Origin: Chloroflexota bacterium
GTDB taxonomy: Bacteria > Chloroflexota > UBA6077
DNA: 7,142 nucleotides
Direction of reading: 5' to 3'
Assembly: GCA_021788565.1 (NCBI GenBank)
Contig: JAJYKO010000272.1
Span: 1 to 7,142 of the forward strand
Below the pieces are notes generated by a model. That model had not been told where the DNA came from. It was given only the letters and a program-made list of their open reading frames with translations, and searched no databases. Positions 1 to 5,613 of this stretch are shown piece after piece (position 1 is the first letter of the stretch; each line of letters begins with the position of its first letter). A program made the position numbers and the translations under genes.

Positions 1-1028
1 ACGTTGCCGAGTACGAAGCGCCCAATCTCTTTCTTGCGTCCCATGACGTAGCACGGGTAGGAGTGCATCAGGGCGACGCAGGGGCTGACCCCGCCGTCCC
101 AGGCCACAACCGCCGACCCCTCGTTCACGAAGCGGCAGTAGCCGGCCGTGCCGTCGAAGCGGGGCTGCGGCATGTTCAGCGCATTTGAGTAGTCCAACAA
201 GGCGAGCAGAGGCTCGCAAGACTCCCTGCGAATGTCCATCCGCGGCAGCATAACCTCGGGCCACCACTTGGAGCGGTGAGATGGGGAGAAACTGCCAGCG
301 CTCAAACCATAGAGGATTTCGTCTTTCATTTCCTCGGTGTACGGTAGGACGTTGGTCAGGACGATGAAGCTGGCACCCAGGGATGAGGCCAGACGCCGCA
401 GATGGCGGAGTTCGTTCACGTTGCGCCTCATGACGACGAACTCGATGCCGATCTCCGGGTTGTGGCGCGGGCTGTGCCTTCGCGCTTTCCTGAGGAGGCC
501 AACGTTGCGTTTCACCAACCCCAGATCGGCCCCTGTGCGCACCTCGGTGTATGCCTCGGGGCTGGCGCCGTCGATGGACACCACCAGACTGTCCAGACCA
601 GCCGCCACCAGCCCTTCGGCCATCTCGCTATCCAGCAACAGGGCGTTGGTGATAACCTGCGTCTCGATCCCCAGTCCGCTGGCCATCGCCACCATGCGGA
701 CGATATCGGGGTGAAGGAGGGGCTCTCCAAATCCCCAGAAGCTGATCTTCCGCAGCGACGGGACCTCCCGCAACCCATCGATCAGGCCCTTGTACGTCGC
801 CATGCTCATGGCGCCCAGGGGCTCGCTCCAGGAGTTGCGGACACAGGTTCGGCACGAGAGGTTGCAGCCGCTCGTGGGCTCCACGTACACCTTCGTCAGC
901 GGAGGGTCGGCCGCGCGAAGCAGCAATCCCTCGGGGGTCTCCTTGATCAGCAGCTTCGAGCCCGGGGTCAAACCCCACCGCCGACGCTCCTCCTCCAGCA
1001 GCCGCAGCTCACCATCCGCACCCACCAT
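1..1028 (-). CDS. Radical SAM/SPASM protein, tungsten-oxidoreductase maturase-like (3' end cut by window)
   Basis: The frame is open from an ATG at 1028 to the left edge, giving 342 complete codons with the C-terminus missing. The start is chosen for a GAGGT ribosome site at 1037-1041, 8 bases upstream and overlapping the stop of the lipoyl gene. The radical SAM signature CNLSCRTC (C55, C59, C62) would bind the [4Fe-4S] cluster that cleaves S-adenosylmethionine, and a GFGEP motif near residue 99 matches the SAM-binding GGEP strand. Near the end, C298, C317 and C326 in a CRFVNEG...WDGGVSPC...HSYPC context look like the start of a SPASM auxiliary-cluster domain. From memory this layout, including NVLPYTEEMKDE around residues 226-237, best matches radical SAM maturases found beside tungsten aldehyde ferredoxin oxidoreductases. 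The radical SAM/SPASM call is firm; the maturase subfamily is a recollection. Substrate is unknown. Confidence 0.85.
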   Translation of the reverse strand, partial: MVGADGELRLLEEERRRWGLTPGSKLLIKETPEGLLLRAADPPLTKVYVEPTSGCNLSCRTCVRNSWSEPLGAMSMATYKGLIDGLREVPSLRKISFWGFGEPLLHPDIVRMVAMASGLGIETQVITNALLLDSEMAEGLVAAGLDSLVVSIDGASPEAYTEVRTGADLGLVKRNVGLLRKARRHSPRHNPEIGIEFVVMRRNVNELRHLRRLASSLGASFIVLTNVLPYTEEMKDEILYGLSAGSFSPSHRSKWWPEVMLPRMDIRRESCEPLLALLDYSNALNMPQPRFDGTAGYCRFVNEGSAVVAWDGGVSPCVALMHSYPCYVMGRKKEIGRFVLGN

Positions 1029-1039
1029 AGCTATTTACC

Positions 1040-1291
1040 TCATTGGTCACATCGCATGATCGTTGCGATTTCCTGGTCCACCTTGACCAGGGCTTTCTCC
1101 GCCACAAACAACCGCTGCACGGTCCCCTCCACCTCGCTGCACACCTCGAAGACCCCTTTGCGAGTCTCCACCAAATAGAGGGGTTCACCCTTTCGCACCG
1201 AATCTCCTTCACGCTTCAGCCAGCTCACCAGGGTGTTGTGTTCCATCCTCGGGTGGAGGTTCGCCAACTTAACGAGCACGTTGATCCCCAT
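1040..1291 (-). CDS. Stand-alone lipoyl (biotinyl/lipoyl-like) carrier domain protein
   Basis: This 83-residue protein is essentially one biotinyl/lipoyl-attachment domain of the 2-oxoacid dehydrogenase E2 type. The typical WLKREGDSVRKGEPL segment spans residues 24-38. The modification site lies in VETRKG, with K45 as the predicted lipoylated lysine; E2 proteins usually read ETDKA there and biotin carriers read AMKM, so lipoate is more likely than biotin. There is no E2 catalytic domain or subunit-binding domain, so it should act as a free swinging-arm carrier of acyl groups, electrons or thiol ligands in the cytoplasm. A GAGGAG ribosome site sits 6 bases before the ATG. The gene lies 17 bases after the 51-codon gene and 11 bases before the radical SAM gene, so it is very probably co-transcribed. 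It is the second lipoyl-type carrier in this run. C51 follows the lipoyl hairpin, and C81 is near the C-terminus. Confidence 0.85.
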   Translation of the reverse strand: MGINVLVKLANLHPRMEHNTLVSWLKREGDSVRKGEPLYLVETRKGVFEVCSEVEGTVQRLFVAEKALVKVDQEIATIMRCDQ

Positions 1292-1308
1292 CTCTGACTC
1301 CTCTCGGT

Positions 1309-1464
1309 TCAGGGTCGCACGCTCTTGAGTTGTATCTGCTGAATGCGCAGGCGCAGTCGCTCCAGGAATTGGAGCGCAGCATCGCGGTCCTTATCCTGCA
1401 CGATGGCCTCGAGTTCCAGTACCTCTCGTGGATCCAGTGGGACGGCCAGTTTCTCCGGCTTCAC
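1309..1464 (-). CDS. Small hypothetical protein, 51 residues
   Basis: The open frame extends upstream to 1671 but would then overlap the ferredoxin gene and include two hairpins. A GTG at 1464 with GGAGG (1472-1476) exactly 7 bases upstream is the convincing start. The product begins MKPEKLAVPLDPREVLELEA and is charged and amphipathic (residues about 10-45 look helical, with regularly spaced Leu, Ile and Ala). It contains no cysteine, no signal peptide and no membrane segment. It sits between the ferredoxin and lipoyl-domain genes in the same orientation, with a 17-base gap to the latter. I do not recognise the family. A small adaptor or subunit that binds one of its neighbours would fit, but this is only inference. 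Confidence 0.6.
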   Translation of the reverse strand: MKPEKLAVPLDPREVLELEAIVQDKDRDAALQFLERLRLRIQQIQLKSVRP

Positions 1465-1471
1465 GGCTTCG

Positions 1472-1476
1472 CCTCC
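1472..1476 (-). promoter_or_regulatory. Ribosome binding site deciding the 51-residue gene's GTG start
   Basis: GGAGG on the minus strand lies 7 bases before GTG 1464. No other in-frame start between the ferredoxin stop and this point has a comparable site, so it fixes the start of the small gene. Confidence 0.6.
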
Positions 1477-1513
1477 AAGTCTCCCCACATTGGGGCTCTC
1501 TTCCCAAGATGAC

Positions 1514-1545
1514 GGAGCCGGCTCCACCACGGGAAAGCCGGCTCC
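1514..1545 (-). other. Perfect 10-bp inverted repeat (intercistronic hairpin)
   Basis: GGAGCCGGCT (1514-1523) and AGCCGGCTCC (1536-1545) are exact inverted copies separated by 12 bases, giving a very GC-rich stem. It lies in the 130-base gap between the ferredoxin and the 51-residue gene. On the minus strand no T-run follows, so it is not a classical intrinsic terminator; mRNA stabilisation, partial termination or a binding site are possible. Confidence 0.55.
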
Positions 1546-1568
1546 AGTTTCTCCCCCCGGCGCGTGTA

Positions 1569-1593
1569 CCTCCGGCCAGCCCGCGGCCGGCGG
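1569..1593 (-). other. GC-rich hairpin directly after the ferredoxin stop codon
   Basis: One base after the TGA stop (1597-1595), two 9-base arms (1585-1593 and 1569-1577) pair with a single mismatch around a 7-base loop. No T-run follows. It could protect the 3' end of the upstream message or cause partial termination, lowering expression of the genes further downstream. Confidence 0.45.
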
Positions 1594-1594
1594 A

Positions 1595-1840
1595 TCAGCA
1601 GCAGCAGCCCGGCGGCATCTCGCCTGGACGCGTGTCGAAGGGTGAATCGTCCGGTTGGTACGGCTTGCCATCGTAGAGCACGGCGTTCTGGGGACAGTTA
1701 ACCTGGCAGGCGCCGCAAAAAATGCAGAGGTAGTCGTCGATGGTGGCTACGCCTCCGTTGTTCTCGATAGCCTCGGCCGGGCAAACCTCGACGCAGGTGC
1801 CGCAGCCGGTACACAGTTCATGATCGACGCTGTAGGACAT
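1595..1840 (-). CDS. 2[4Fe-4S] ferredoxin with C-terminal triple cysteine
   Basis: This 81-residue protein carries two classical cluster motifs: CTGCGTCVEVCP (C10, C13, C16, C20) and CIFCGACQVNCP (C39, C42, C45, C49). It is a small cytoplasmic bacterial-type ferredoxin that passes low-potential electrons. The ATG at 1840 has a GAGGAG site 6 bases upstream; the longer frame back to 1921 would overlap the preceding gene and adds residues unlike a ferredoxin. After the second cluster there is a proline- and acid-rich tail of about 30 residues ending in PPGCCC, so three consecutive cysteines are the last residues. This tail is unusual and could be a metal or thiol ligand site. The likely partners are the HgdB-like protein upstream or the radical SAM enzyme and its target downstream, as electron donor. 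Confidence 0.92.
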   Translation of the reverse strand: MSYSVDHELCTGCGTCVEVCPAEAIENNGGVATIDDYLCIFCGACQVNCPQNAVLYDGKPYQPDDSPFDTRPGEMPPGCCC

Positions 1841-1842
1841 CA

Positions 1843-1858
1843 GTGACCTCCTCGTCAC
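1843..1858 (-). promoter_or_regulatory. Ferredoxin ribosome site within a small hairpin loop
   Basis: The inverted repeat GTGAC...GTCAC has 5-bp arms around the 6-base loop GAGGAG, which is the ferredoxin ribosome binding site. The stem is short, so it may tune rather than block translation; it could also be chance. Confidence 0.35.
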
Positions 1859-1917
1859 CTGGTCAGGTTGGTAAAAGCGCGAATTCGCATATGTCCCATG
1901 AAGCACAAAAACAACTG

Positions 1918-3012
1918 TCAAGAATGCCGCGCCCTGAGCCTCCGACGCCTCTCCATCAGATCCACGAAGGCCTCAATCCTGGTGACGAAGCCAGCCCTCC
2001 CCATCTGCTCGTCCAGGGTGATGGGTAGCACCGGGATGTCATAGTTTCTGGTTACCCCAGGCATGACGTTCTGTGCCATGATTTCAGGCATGCAGGTAAA
2101 GGGCATCAGGTGAATGATGCCATCGAAGCCCTCCTTCTGATGCAGAATAGTCTCGCCTACCGTCTGCACCGCGTCACCGCTGACGTCGCGGCTGAGGTAA
2201 GGGGCTGCTGCCAGCTTCACCTTCTTCCCGTGGCTCAGGCCGACCAACTCCAGAATGAGCCAGGTCTTAGCCCAACTCCCGAAGAAGGCATGGCGCACGA
2301 CCTCGACTCCCATCTTCCCTAGCAGGTCCTCTATGTCCATGTTGCAGAAGGGCTCGACCACCGTGAAGAACTCCCCCAGCAGCCCAACCCACAGCGGATT
2401 GGCGTCGGGGTTAGTGGGCACCTGATGGTACTCGCGCAGGACTTCCGCCTTCACCCTCTTCAGATCGTCATAGGTCCATGCCTGAGCCATCCGATCCGCA
2501 GCCGTCCGCCAGATGCGAGTTATCTCCGCGGGCTTTGTCGCCCTGGGGCGCAGGTGGTGGGCCATCCGCTCCAGGTCGTCCAGCGTCGCCAACTGGGTTA
2601 GGGCAAACTTGATGTCACCCGCTATCTGTGGCCAGGACCGGTTGGGCAGCAGTTTGCGCAGAAGCTCCGCCAAGCCGATGACCTGCTTCTCCTGCCAGTC
2701 GAAGCACATCATCTCGAACTGGTACTCCGCGTCGTGCAAGATTTCCTCCGACACCTTGGAGTAGTAGCCGAGACGGCACAGATTCTGGCCTGACACGTAG
2801 AGCAGGGTATCGGCCCCCATCTCCAGTCCCTCGATGAAGTTGCCGAGGTTCAGCTTGAAGGGCAGGCACACCCACTCCGGCGAGTACTTCACCCCGAGTG
2901 AGAGGGTGCGCTTGCTGAATGGTGGTGGAACGATGCACTCGACCCCCGCCTTCGCGAAGACGGTGACGAGCGCTGCCCACGACGAGCCAACGCGGGGGAA
3001 GGTGACTTTCAT
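1918..3012 (-). CDS. DUF2229/HgdB-like iron-sulfur protein (2-hydroxyacyl-CoA dehydratase-related)
   Basis: The 364-residue product matches the DUF2229 family, relatives of 2-hydroxyglutaryl-CoA dehydratase and benzoyl-CoA reductase subunits that bind a [4Fe-4S] cluster through cysteines. Family landmarks are the N-terminal FPRVGSSW, then PPPFSKRTLSLG (29-40), CLPFKLNLGNFIEG (49-62), an LCRLGYY block (78-84), MPFTCMPE (303-310) and a C-terminal DEQMGRAGFVTRIEAF (334-349). Candidate cluster ligands are C49, C79, C223 and C307. Relatives often have GGCGPCR where this protein has SGQNLCR, so one commonly present cysteine is lost. The ATG has GGGAGG 6 bases upstream, and the gene starts 44 bases after the OsmC-like gene. 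Such proteins normally work with an ATP-dependent BadF/BcrA-type activase, and none is encoded in this window. The family call is strong; substrate and reaction are unknown. Confidence 0.85.
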   Translation of the reverse strand: MKVTFPRVGSSWAALVTVFAKAGVECIVPPPFSKRTLSLGVKYSPEWVCLPFKLNLGNFIEGLEMGADTLLYVSGQNLCRLGYYSKVSEEILHDAEYQFEMMCFDWQEKQVIGLAELLRKLLPNRSWPQIAGDIKFALTQLATLDDLERMAHHLRPRATKPAEITRIWRTAADRMAQAWTYDDLKRVKAEVLREYHQVPTNPDANPLWVGLLGEFFTVVEPFCNMDIEDLLGKMGVEVVRHAFFGSWAKTWLILELVGLSHGKKVKLAAAPYLSRDVSGDAVQTVGETILHQKEGFDGIIHLMPFTCMPEIMAQNVMPGVTRNYDIPVLPITLDEQMGRAGFVTRIEAFVDLMERRRRLRARHS

Positions 3013-3056
3013 CCAGATCCTCCCTCATGATCAGTTCTGGGGGCCACCGGCCGGCG

Positions 3057-3482
3057 TCAGTTCAGCGCCGTTATCTCCGGCACCACCAGAACCTCTCCCT
3101 TCAGCGACTGGGCCACCAGGCTGTACTTGTAGGCAGTCTTCAGCGCTTGCTGGACGCGTCTCTCGCTGCTCCCCTTCACAACGATGTGGGGGCGCAGCAC
3201 GAATCGCTGGAAGACAGAGGTCTTGTCGATGAACTCCTCTACGAAACCCTCGGCCTCGCACTCGTACGAAACCAGCCCCAGTTCAAACCGCTCGGCGGCC
3301 CAGAGGAACATGAGCTGAAAGCACATGTTCAGCGCGCTAACTACACCGTCCTCTGGTGTCATCACCCCTGGGTGCCCGTGGAGAGACGGCGGGGCCGAGA
3401 AGTCTAACTCCGCTCCGTTGGAGCAGGACACGTGGCCCCAGTGCTCCCCTTTCCACGTTGCCATGGCCTTGTAGCTTATCAT
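3057..3482 (-). CDS. OsmC family protein lacking the second cysteine
   Basis: The 141-residue product fits the OsmC/Ohr fold: an N-terminal beta region, then MTPEDGVVSALNMC (41-54) on the central helix, and a C-terminal segment ending in SLKGEVLVVPEI. Well-studied OsmC and Ohr proteins are thiol peroxidases using two cysteines. C54 occupies the first position, but where the second is expected the sequence reads KYSLVAQSLKG (119-129), with Tyr and Ser instead of Cys. Classic two-cysteine peroxidase chemistry is therefore unlikely; a one-cysteine thiol, persulfide or binding role is an inference. C20 and C75 are additional cysteines. The ATG overlaps the previous gene's stop (ATGA, 4 bases), with GGGAGG 8 bases upstream, so translation is probably coupled to the DGC gene before it. 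Confidence 0.8.
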   Translation of the reverse strand: MISYKAMATWKGEHWGHVSCSNGAELDFSAPPSLHGHPGVMTPEDGVVSALNMCFQLMFLWAAERFELGLVSYECEAEGFVEEFIDKTSVFQRFVLRPHIVVKGSSERRVQQALKTAYKYSLVAQSLKGEVLVVPEITALN

Positions 3483-4243
3483 CGGCCTGGCCTCCCATTC
3501 GTGCGGTAGGCAACGAACTCTGCCCAGAGGGCATCAGCATAAGCAGCCTCACGACCGGGTGCGATGTAGTTGTACACCTTGACCACCCGGAGTAGCTCCT
3601 CCTTCAGCTCGCTGTCCGCCGCCTGCCCTGAGGAGGAGAGCACCTGTTCGAAGATCGGCTCGAGGCCGGCGATGCCCACCAAGCCGTCGCCCACTCGAAT
3701 GGTCTTCACGGGCAGCCCATCCACCCCGCAGCTGCAACCGGTGGTCGTGGGCCGGCGCCTGAGGCTGGCCGCATCCACGTGCACCACTGCCCCGGACCCT
3801 GCCCCGTCCAGGCGGATCACGCCAGGTCCGGCCTGGCGGCCCAGGATCTCATCTACCCGGGTGGCGATCTCCTCGGCCACCCGACGGGCCAACTCCATCC
3901 CGCCCTCGCCCAGATGCCGTCTCGACTCGGCCTTCAGCTCGGGGAAGCGTGCGGCCACCTTGCTCACGTCCACGACGGCGGCCGGCCTGGCGCTGTATGC
4001 TTCGGTAGCCTTGGCAGCACAGAGCTTGTCGCAGCCATCCACCGCGATGGTCGGGTAGAACTTGGCGAAGGCGCGCTCCTCCTTGCCCCCGGCCAGGAAA
4101 AGTGGTAGGCACAGAGTCACCGTCTGGCCGGGCCGCAGCTTCTCCAGGACCAGCCGTGTGGCCATCCTGGAAACCGTCCCCTCGGCCAACTCCTCCCCGC
4201 TGCAGGAGATGATCCCTACCTTGCGCGCCGGCAGATTCACCAT
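3479..4243 (-). CDS. DGC-domain putative zinc-binding protein with extra C-terminal domain
   Basis: Residues 1 to about 135 of this 254-residue protein form a DGC domain, a small family named for its Asp-Gly-Cys motif and annotated as putative zinc-binding. Conserved cysteines visible here are C14 (in ISCSG), C45 (TLCLP), and C71 and C75 (VDGCDKLC). A linker is followed from about residue 140 by a second region with a GCSCG pair (C170, C172), then VKTIRVGDGLVGIAGLEPIF (179-198) and a helical end with KVYNYIAPGREAAYADAL. I recall similar short stand-alone proteins in anaerobes but cannot name the family, so this looks like a fusion. The start has GGGAGG 7 bases upstream and overlaps the preceding DGC gene by 7 bases. 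The paralogue pair suggests a heteromer or sequential metal or sulfur handling. The molecular function of DGC proteins is not established to my knowledge. Confidence 0.82.
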   Translation of the reverse strand: MVNLPARKVGIISCSGEELAEGTVSRMATRLVLEKLRPGQTVTLCLPLFLAGGKEERAFAKFYPTIAVDGCDKLCAAKATEAYSARPAAVVDVSKVAARFPELKAESRRHLGEGGMELARRVAEEIATRVDEILGRQAGPGVIRLDGAGSGAVVHVDAASLRRRPTTTGCSCGVDGLPVKTIRVGDGLVGIAGLEPIFEQVLSSSGQAADSELKEELLRVVKVYNYIAPGREAAYADALWAEFVAYRTNGRPGR

Positions 4244-4653
4244 CGCAAATCCTCCCTGATCTGGTCGACCTCCTGGGCGATTTGCTCGGCCAGGAAGTGG
4301 GCTAACTGACGGCCAGCTTCGTCCAGCTCTGTTATCCCCGTAGACTTGAGCGCCCTGTGTTCCTTGTAGATATCAACCACCCGCAGCCCGGACACCACCT
4401 CGCCTCCGGCTAGCTCCACGTTCTTCCTGGCGCACGCCGAGGGACAGCCGTCCACGGTGATGCAGGGAAGCCCCTGCACCCTCTCTCTTGCATCCTGGTC
4501 GCCCATCACGAGGGAGGAGAGGCAGATGGTGTCGGAGACGGCTGGCCGCAGCTCTTCCACGGCCATGAAGGTGGCCTCTCGGCCGATGGTACCGAACGCC
4601 TTGCCAATCCCGCTACAGGGGATCACCATGACCTTCCCGTATCGCCTAGTCAT
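4237..4653 (-). CDS. DGC-domain putative zinc-binding protein
   Basis: This 138-residue protein is a single DGC domain. The cysteine pattern parallels that of the next gene: C13 in IPCSG, C44 in TICLS, C64, then C70 and C74 in VDGCPSAC. These would form a thiolate metal site, consistent with the family's putative zinc-binding annotation. The C-terminal third (about 105-135) is a charged helix. There is no signal peptide or membrane segment, so it is cytoplasmic. The start codon overlaps the end of the GcvH-like gene by 8 bases and its own stop overlaps the next DGC gene by 7 bases, which implies translational coupling of all three. A G-rich stretch directly before the ATG serves as ribosome site. 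The two DGC proteins share layout but not close sequence, so duplication is old or each was recruited separately. Confidence 0.82.
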   Translation of the reverse strand: MTRRYGKVMVIPCSGIGKAFGTIGREATFMAVEELRPAVSDTICLSSLVMGDQDARERVQGLPCITVDGCPSACARKNVELAGGEVVSGLRVVDIYKEHRALKSTGITELDEAGRQLAHFLAEQIAQEVDQIREDLRW

Positions 4654-5134
4654 TCCCGCCCCCCTGAGCCTGTCTCTTCGCGTCTGCCTCGGCCAGCTTC
4701 TGCTTCATCAAGGCAAAGTAGGCATCGGCATCCAGCAGCCCCAGGCTCGCCGGGTCACCGGCCGGCTTCATCGTGACCAGCCACCCCTCGCCGTAGGGAT
4801 CCTCGTTGAGCAGCTCGGGCCGGTCGTCCAGCGCCTCATTGCTCTCAGCCAGGACGCCGTCAAGGGGAGCCGGTATGTCCACGGTAGCCTTCATGGTCTC
4901 GATGTCCGCGAGGCTCTGCCCTTTGCGCAGTCTCTCGCCCAGAGCTGCGAATTTTACGAAAGCCACATCTCCGGACAATCGCTGCAGGAAATCCGTCATC
5001 CCGATCCGGGCCTGTCCACCCTCGACGCGGATCCACAAATCGTCGGCGGAATAGCTGTAGCCCCGCTTCACCCGGAACAGGAACTTGTCCATGAAGGTTT
5101 CCAGGTACTCCGCTCCACTGTCCGACACATTCAT
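4646..5134 (-). CDS. GcvH-like lipoyl carrier protein
   Basis: The 162-residue protein resembles glycine cleavage H protein, which carries an aminomethyl or other group on a lipoyl-lysine. The lipoylation motif is ETMKATVDIPAPLDG (79-93), with K82 as the modified lysine; true H proteins usually read ESVKAASD. The later EDPYGEGWLVTMKP segment (111-124) is also H-protein-like. No gcvT, gcvP or lipoate assembly gene is nearby, so a role in glycine cleavage is doubtful. It more likely serves as a dedicated carrier or dithiol platform for this cluster, as seen for other non-canonical H-like proteins. The ATG at 5134 has AAAGGAGG 11 bases upstream, slightly far; an in-frame ATG at 5092 would give a shorter N-terminus more like ordinary GcvH. 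The gene is separated from arsR by 85 bases without a convincing promoter of its own. Confidence 0.88.
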   Translation of the reverse strand: MNVSDSGAEYLETFMDKFLFRVKRGYSYSADDLWIRVEGGQARIGMTDFLQRLSGDVAFVKFAALGERLRKGQSLADIETMKATVDIPAPLDGVLAESNEALDDRPELLNEDPYGEGWLVTMKPAGDPASLGLLDADAYFALMKQKLAEADAKRQAQGGGND

Positions 5135-5219
5135 CGATCGGAATGCCTCCTTTGCGCGCTATTCTCTGCCGACGCGAGCGCTACTCGCCGCGCAGCATGC
5201 CAACGTCCTTTCTTGACCC

Positions 5220-5606
5220 TTAGCTTGCACGAACTGCCCCGTCCTTGGCCAGGGGGTGTCCCATCTCGGAGCCTCTCCGACGGAGTACGGCCGCTAGCAG
5301 GTCCAAAATCTCGAAGATGATCGAGTCCGCCACCCTGTACATCACCCGCGAACCTTCACGGCGCGTCGCTACCAGCTTTGCCGCCCGCAGGGCGGCCAGG
5401 TGCTGGCTGACGTTGGGCTGCCGCAGCCCCAACTCCGGCTCAATCTCACAGACGCACCGCTCCCCGTCACGCAGCAGCTCCAGGATCGCCAGACGAACGG
5501 GATGACCGAGGGCGCGGAGCACCTCACTCTCCAGTTCCCTGACCTGCCAGGCCACGCCCCCCACGGAACGGCTGCCGTCTCCACTGCCTCCACACCGAGC
5601 AGCCAT
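5220..5606 (-). CDS. arsR: ArsR family thiolate-sensing transcriptional repressor
   Basis: This is a winged-helix ArsR/SmtB repressor of 128 residues. The LGHPVRLAILELL block (33-45) and recognition helix QPNVSQHLAALRAAKLV (63-79) are typical. C51 and C53 in ERCVCEIEP match the CVC site in the DNA-binding helix of arsenite and antimonite sensors such as the E. coli protein, which also uses a third cysteine. Here the third ligand could be C5 in the N-terminus, an inference. I chose the ATG at 5606 because GGAGG lies 7 bases upstream. The frame can be extended to a TTG at 5681, but that TTG is the -35 box of the promoter. The protein probably represses its own promoter and, through co-transcription, the genes that follow. 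The ligand could be As(III), Sb(III) or another thiophilic metal. Confidence 0.92.
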   Translation of the reverse strand: MAARCGGSGDGSRSVGGVAWQVRELESEVLRALGHPVRLAILELLRDGERCVCEIEPELGLRQPNVSQHLAALRAAKLVATRREGSRVMYRVADSIIFEILDLLAAVLRRRGSEMGHPLAKDGAVRAS

Positions 5607-5613
5607 CAGCATG

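Noticed and set aside
402..1178. 258-codon plus-strand open frame
   Set aside because: It lies antisense to the radical SAM and lipoyl-domain genes, which have clear family motifs; long antisense frames are common in GC-rich DNA.
1569..1597. Ferredoxin TGA read as selenocysteine, with the following hairpin as a SECIS element
   Set aside because: The hairpin loop lies closer to the TGA than bacterial SECIS loops usually do, and the sequence after the TGA does not look like protein that continues a ferredoxin.
1465..1671. Longer version of the small gene from 1671 (120 residues)
   Set aside because: It would overlap the end of the ferredoxin gene, run through two hairpins and start without a ribosome site; the GTG at 1464 is better supported.
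1879..1888. 10-bp palindrome GCGAATTCGC between the HgdB-like and ferredoxin genes as an operator
   Set aside because: It is short, isolated and not associated with promoter boxes; chance is likely.
1841..1921. Longer ferredoxin starting at 1921
   Set aside because: It overlaps the preceding gene's stop, has no good ribosome site, and the ATG at 1840 has one at ideal distance.
5135..5219. Sigma-54 or sigma-70 promoter before the GcvH-like gene
   Set aside because: A TTGGCA-like hexamer is present, but neither a GG/GC pair at the right spacing nor a -10 box follows it.
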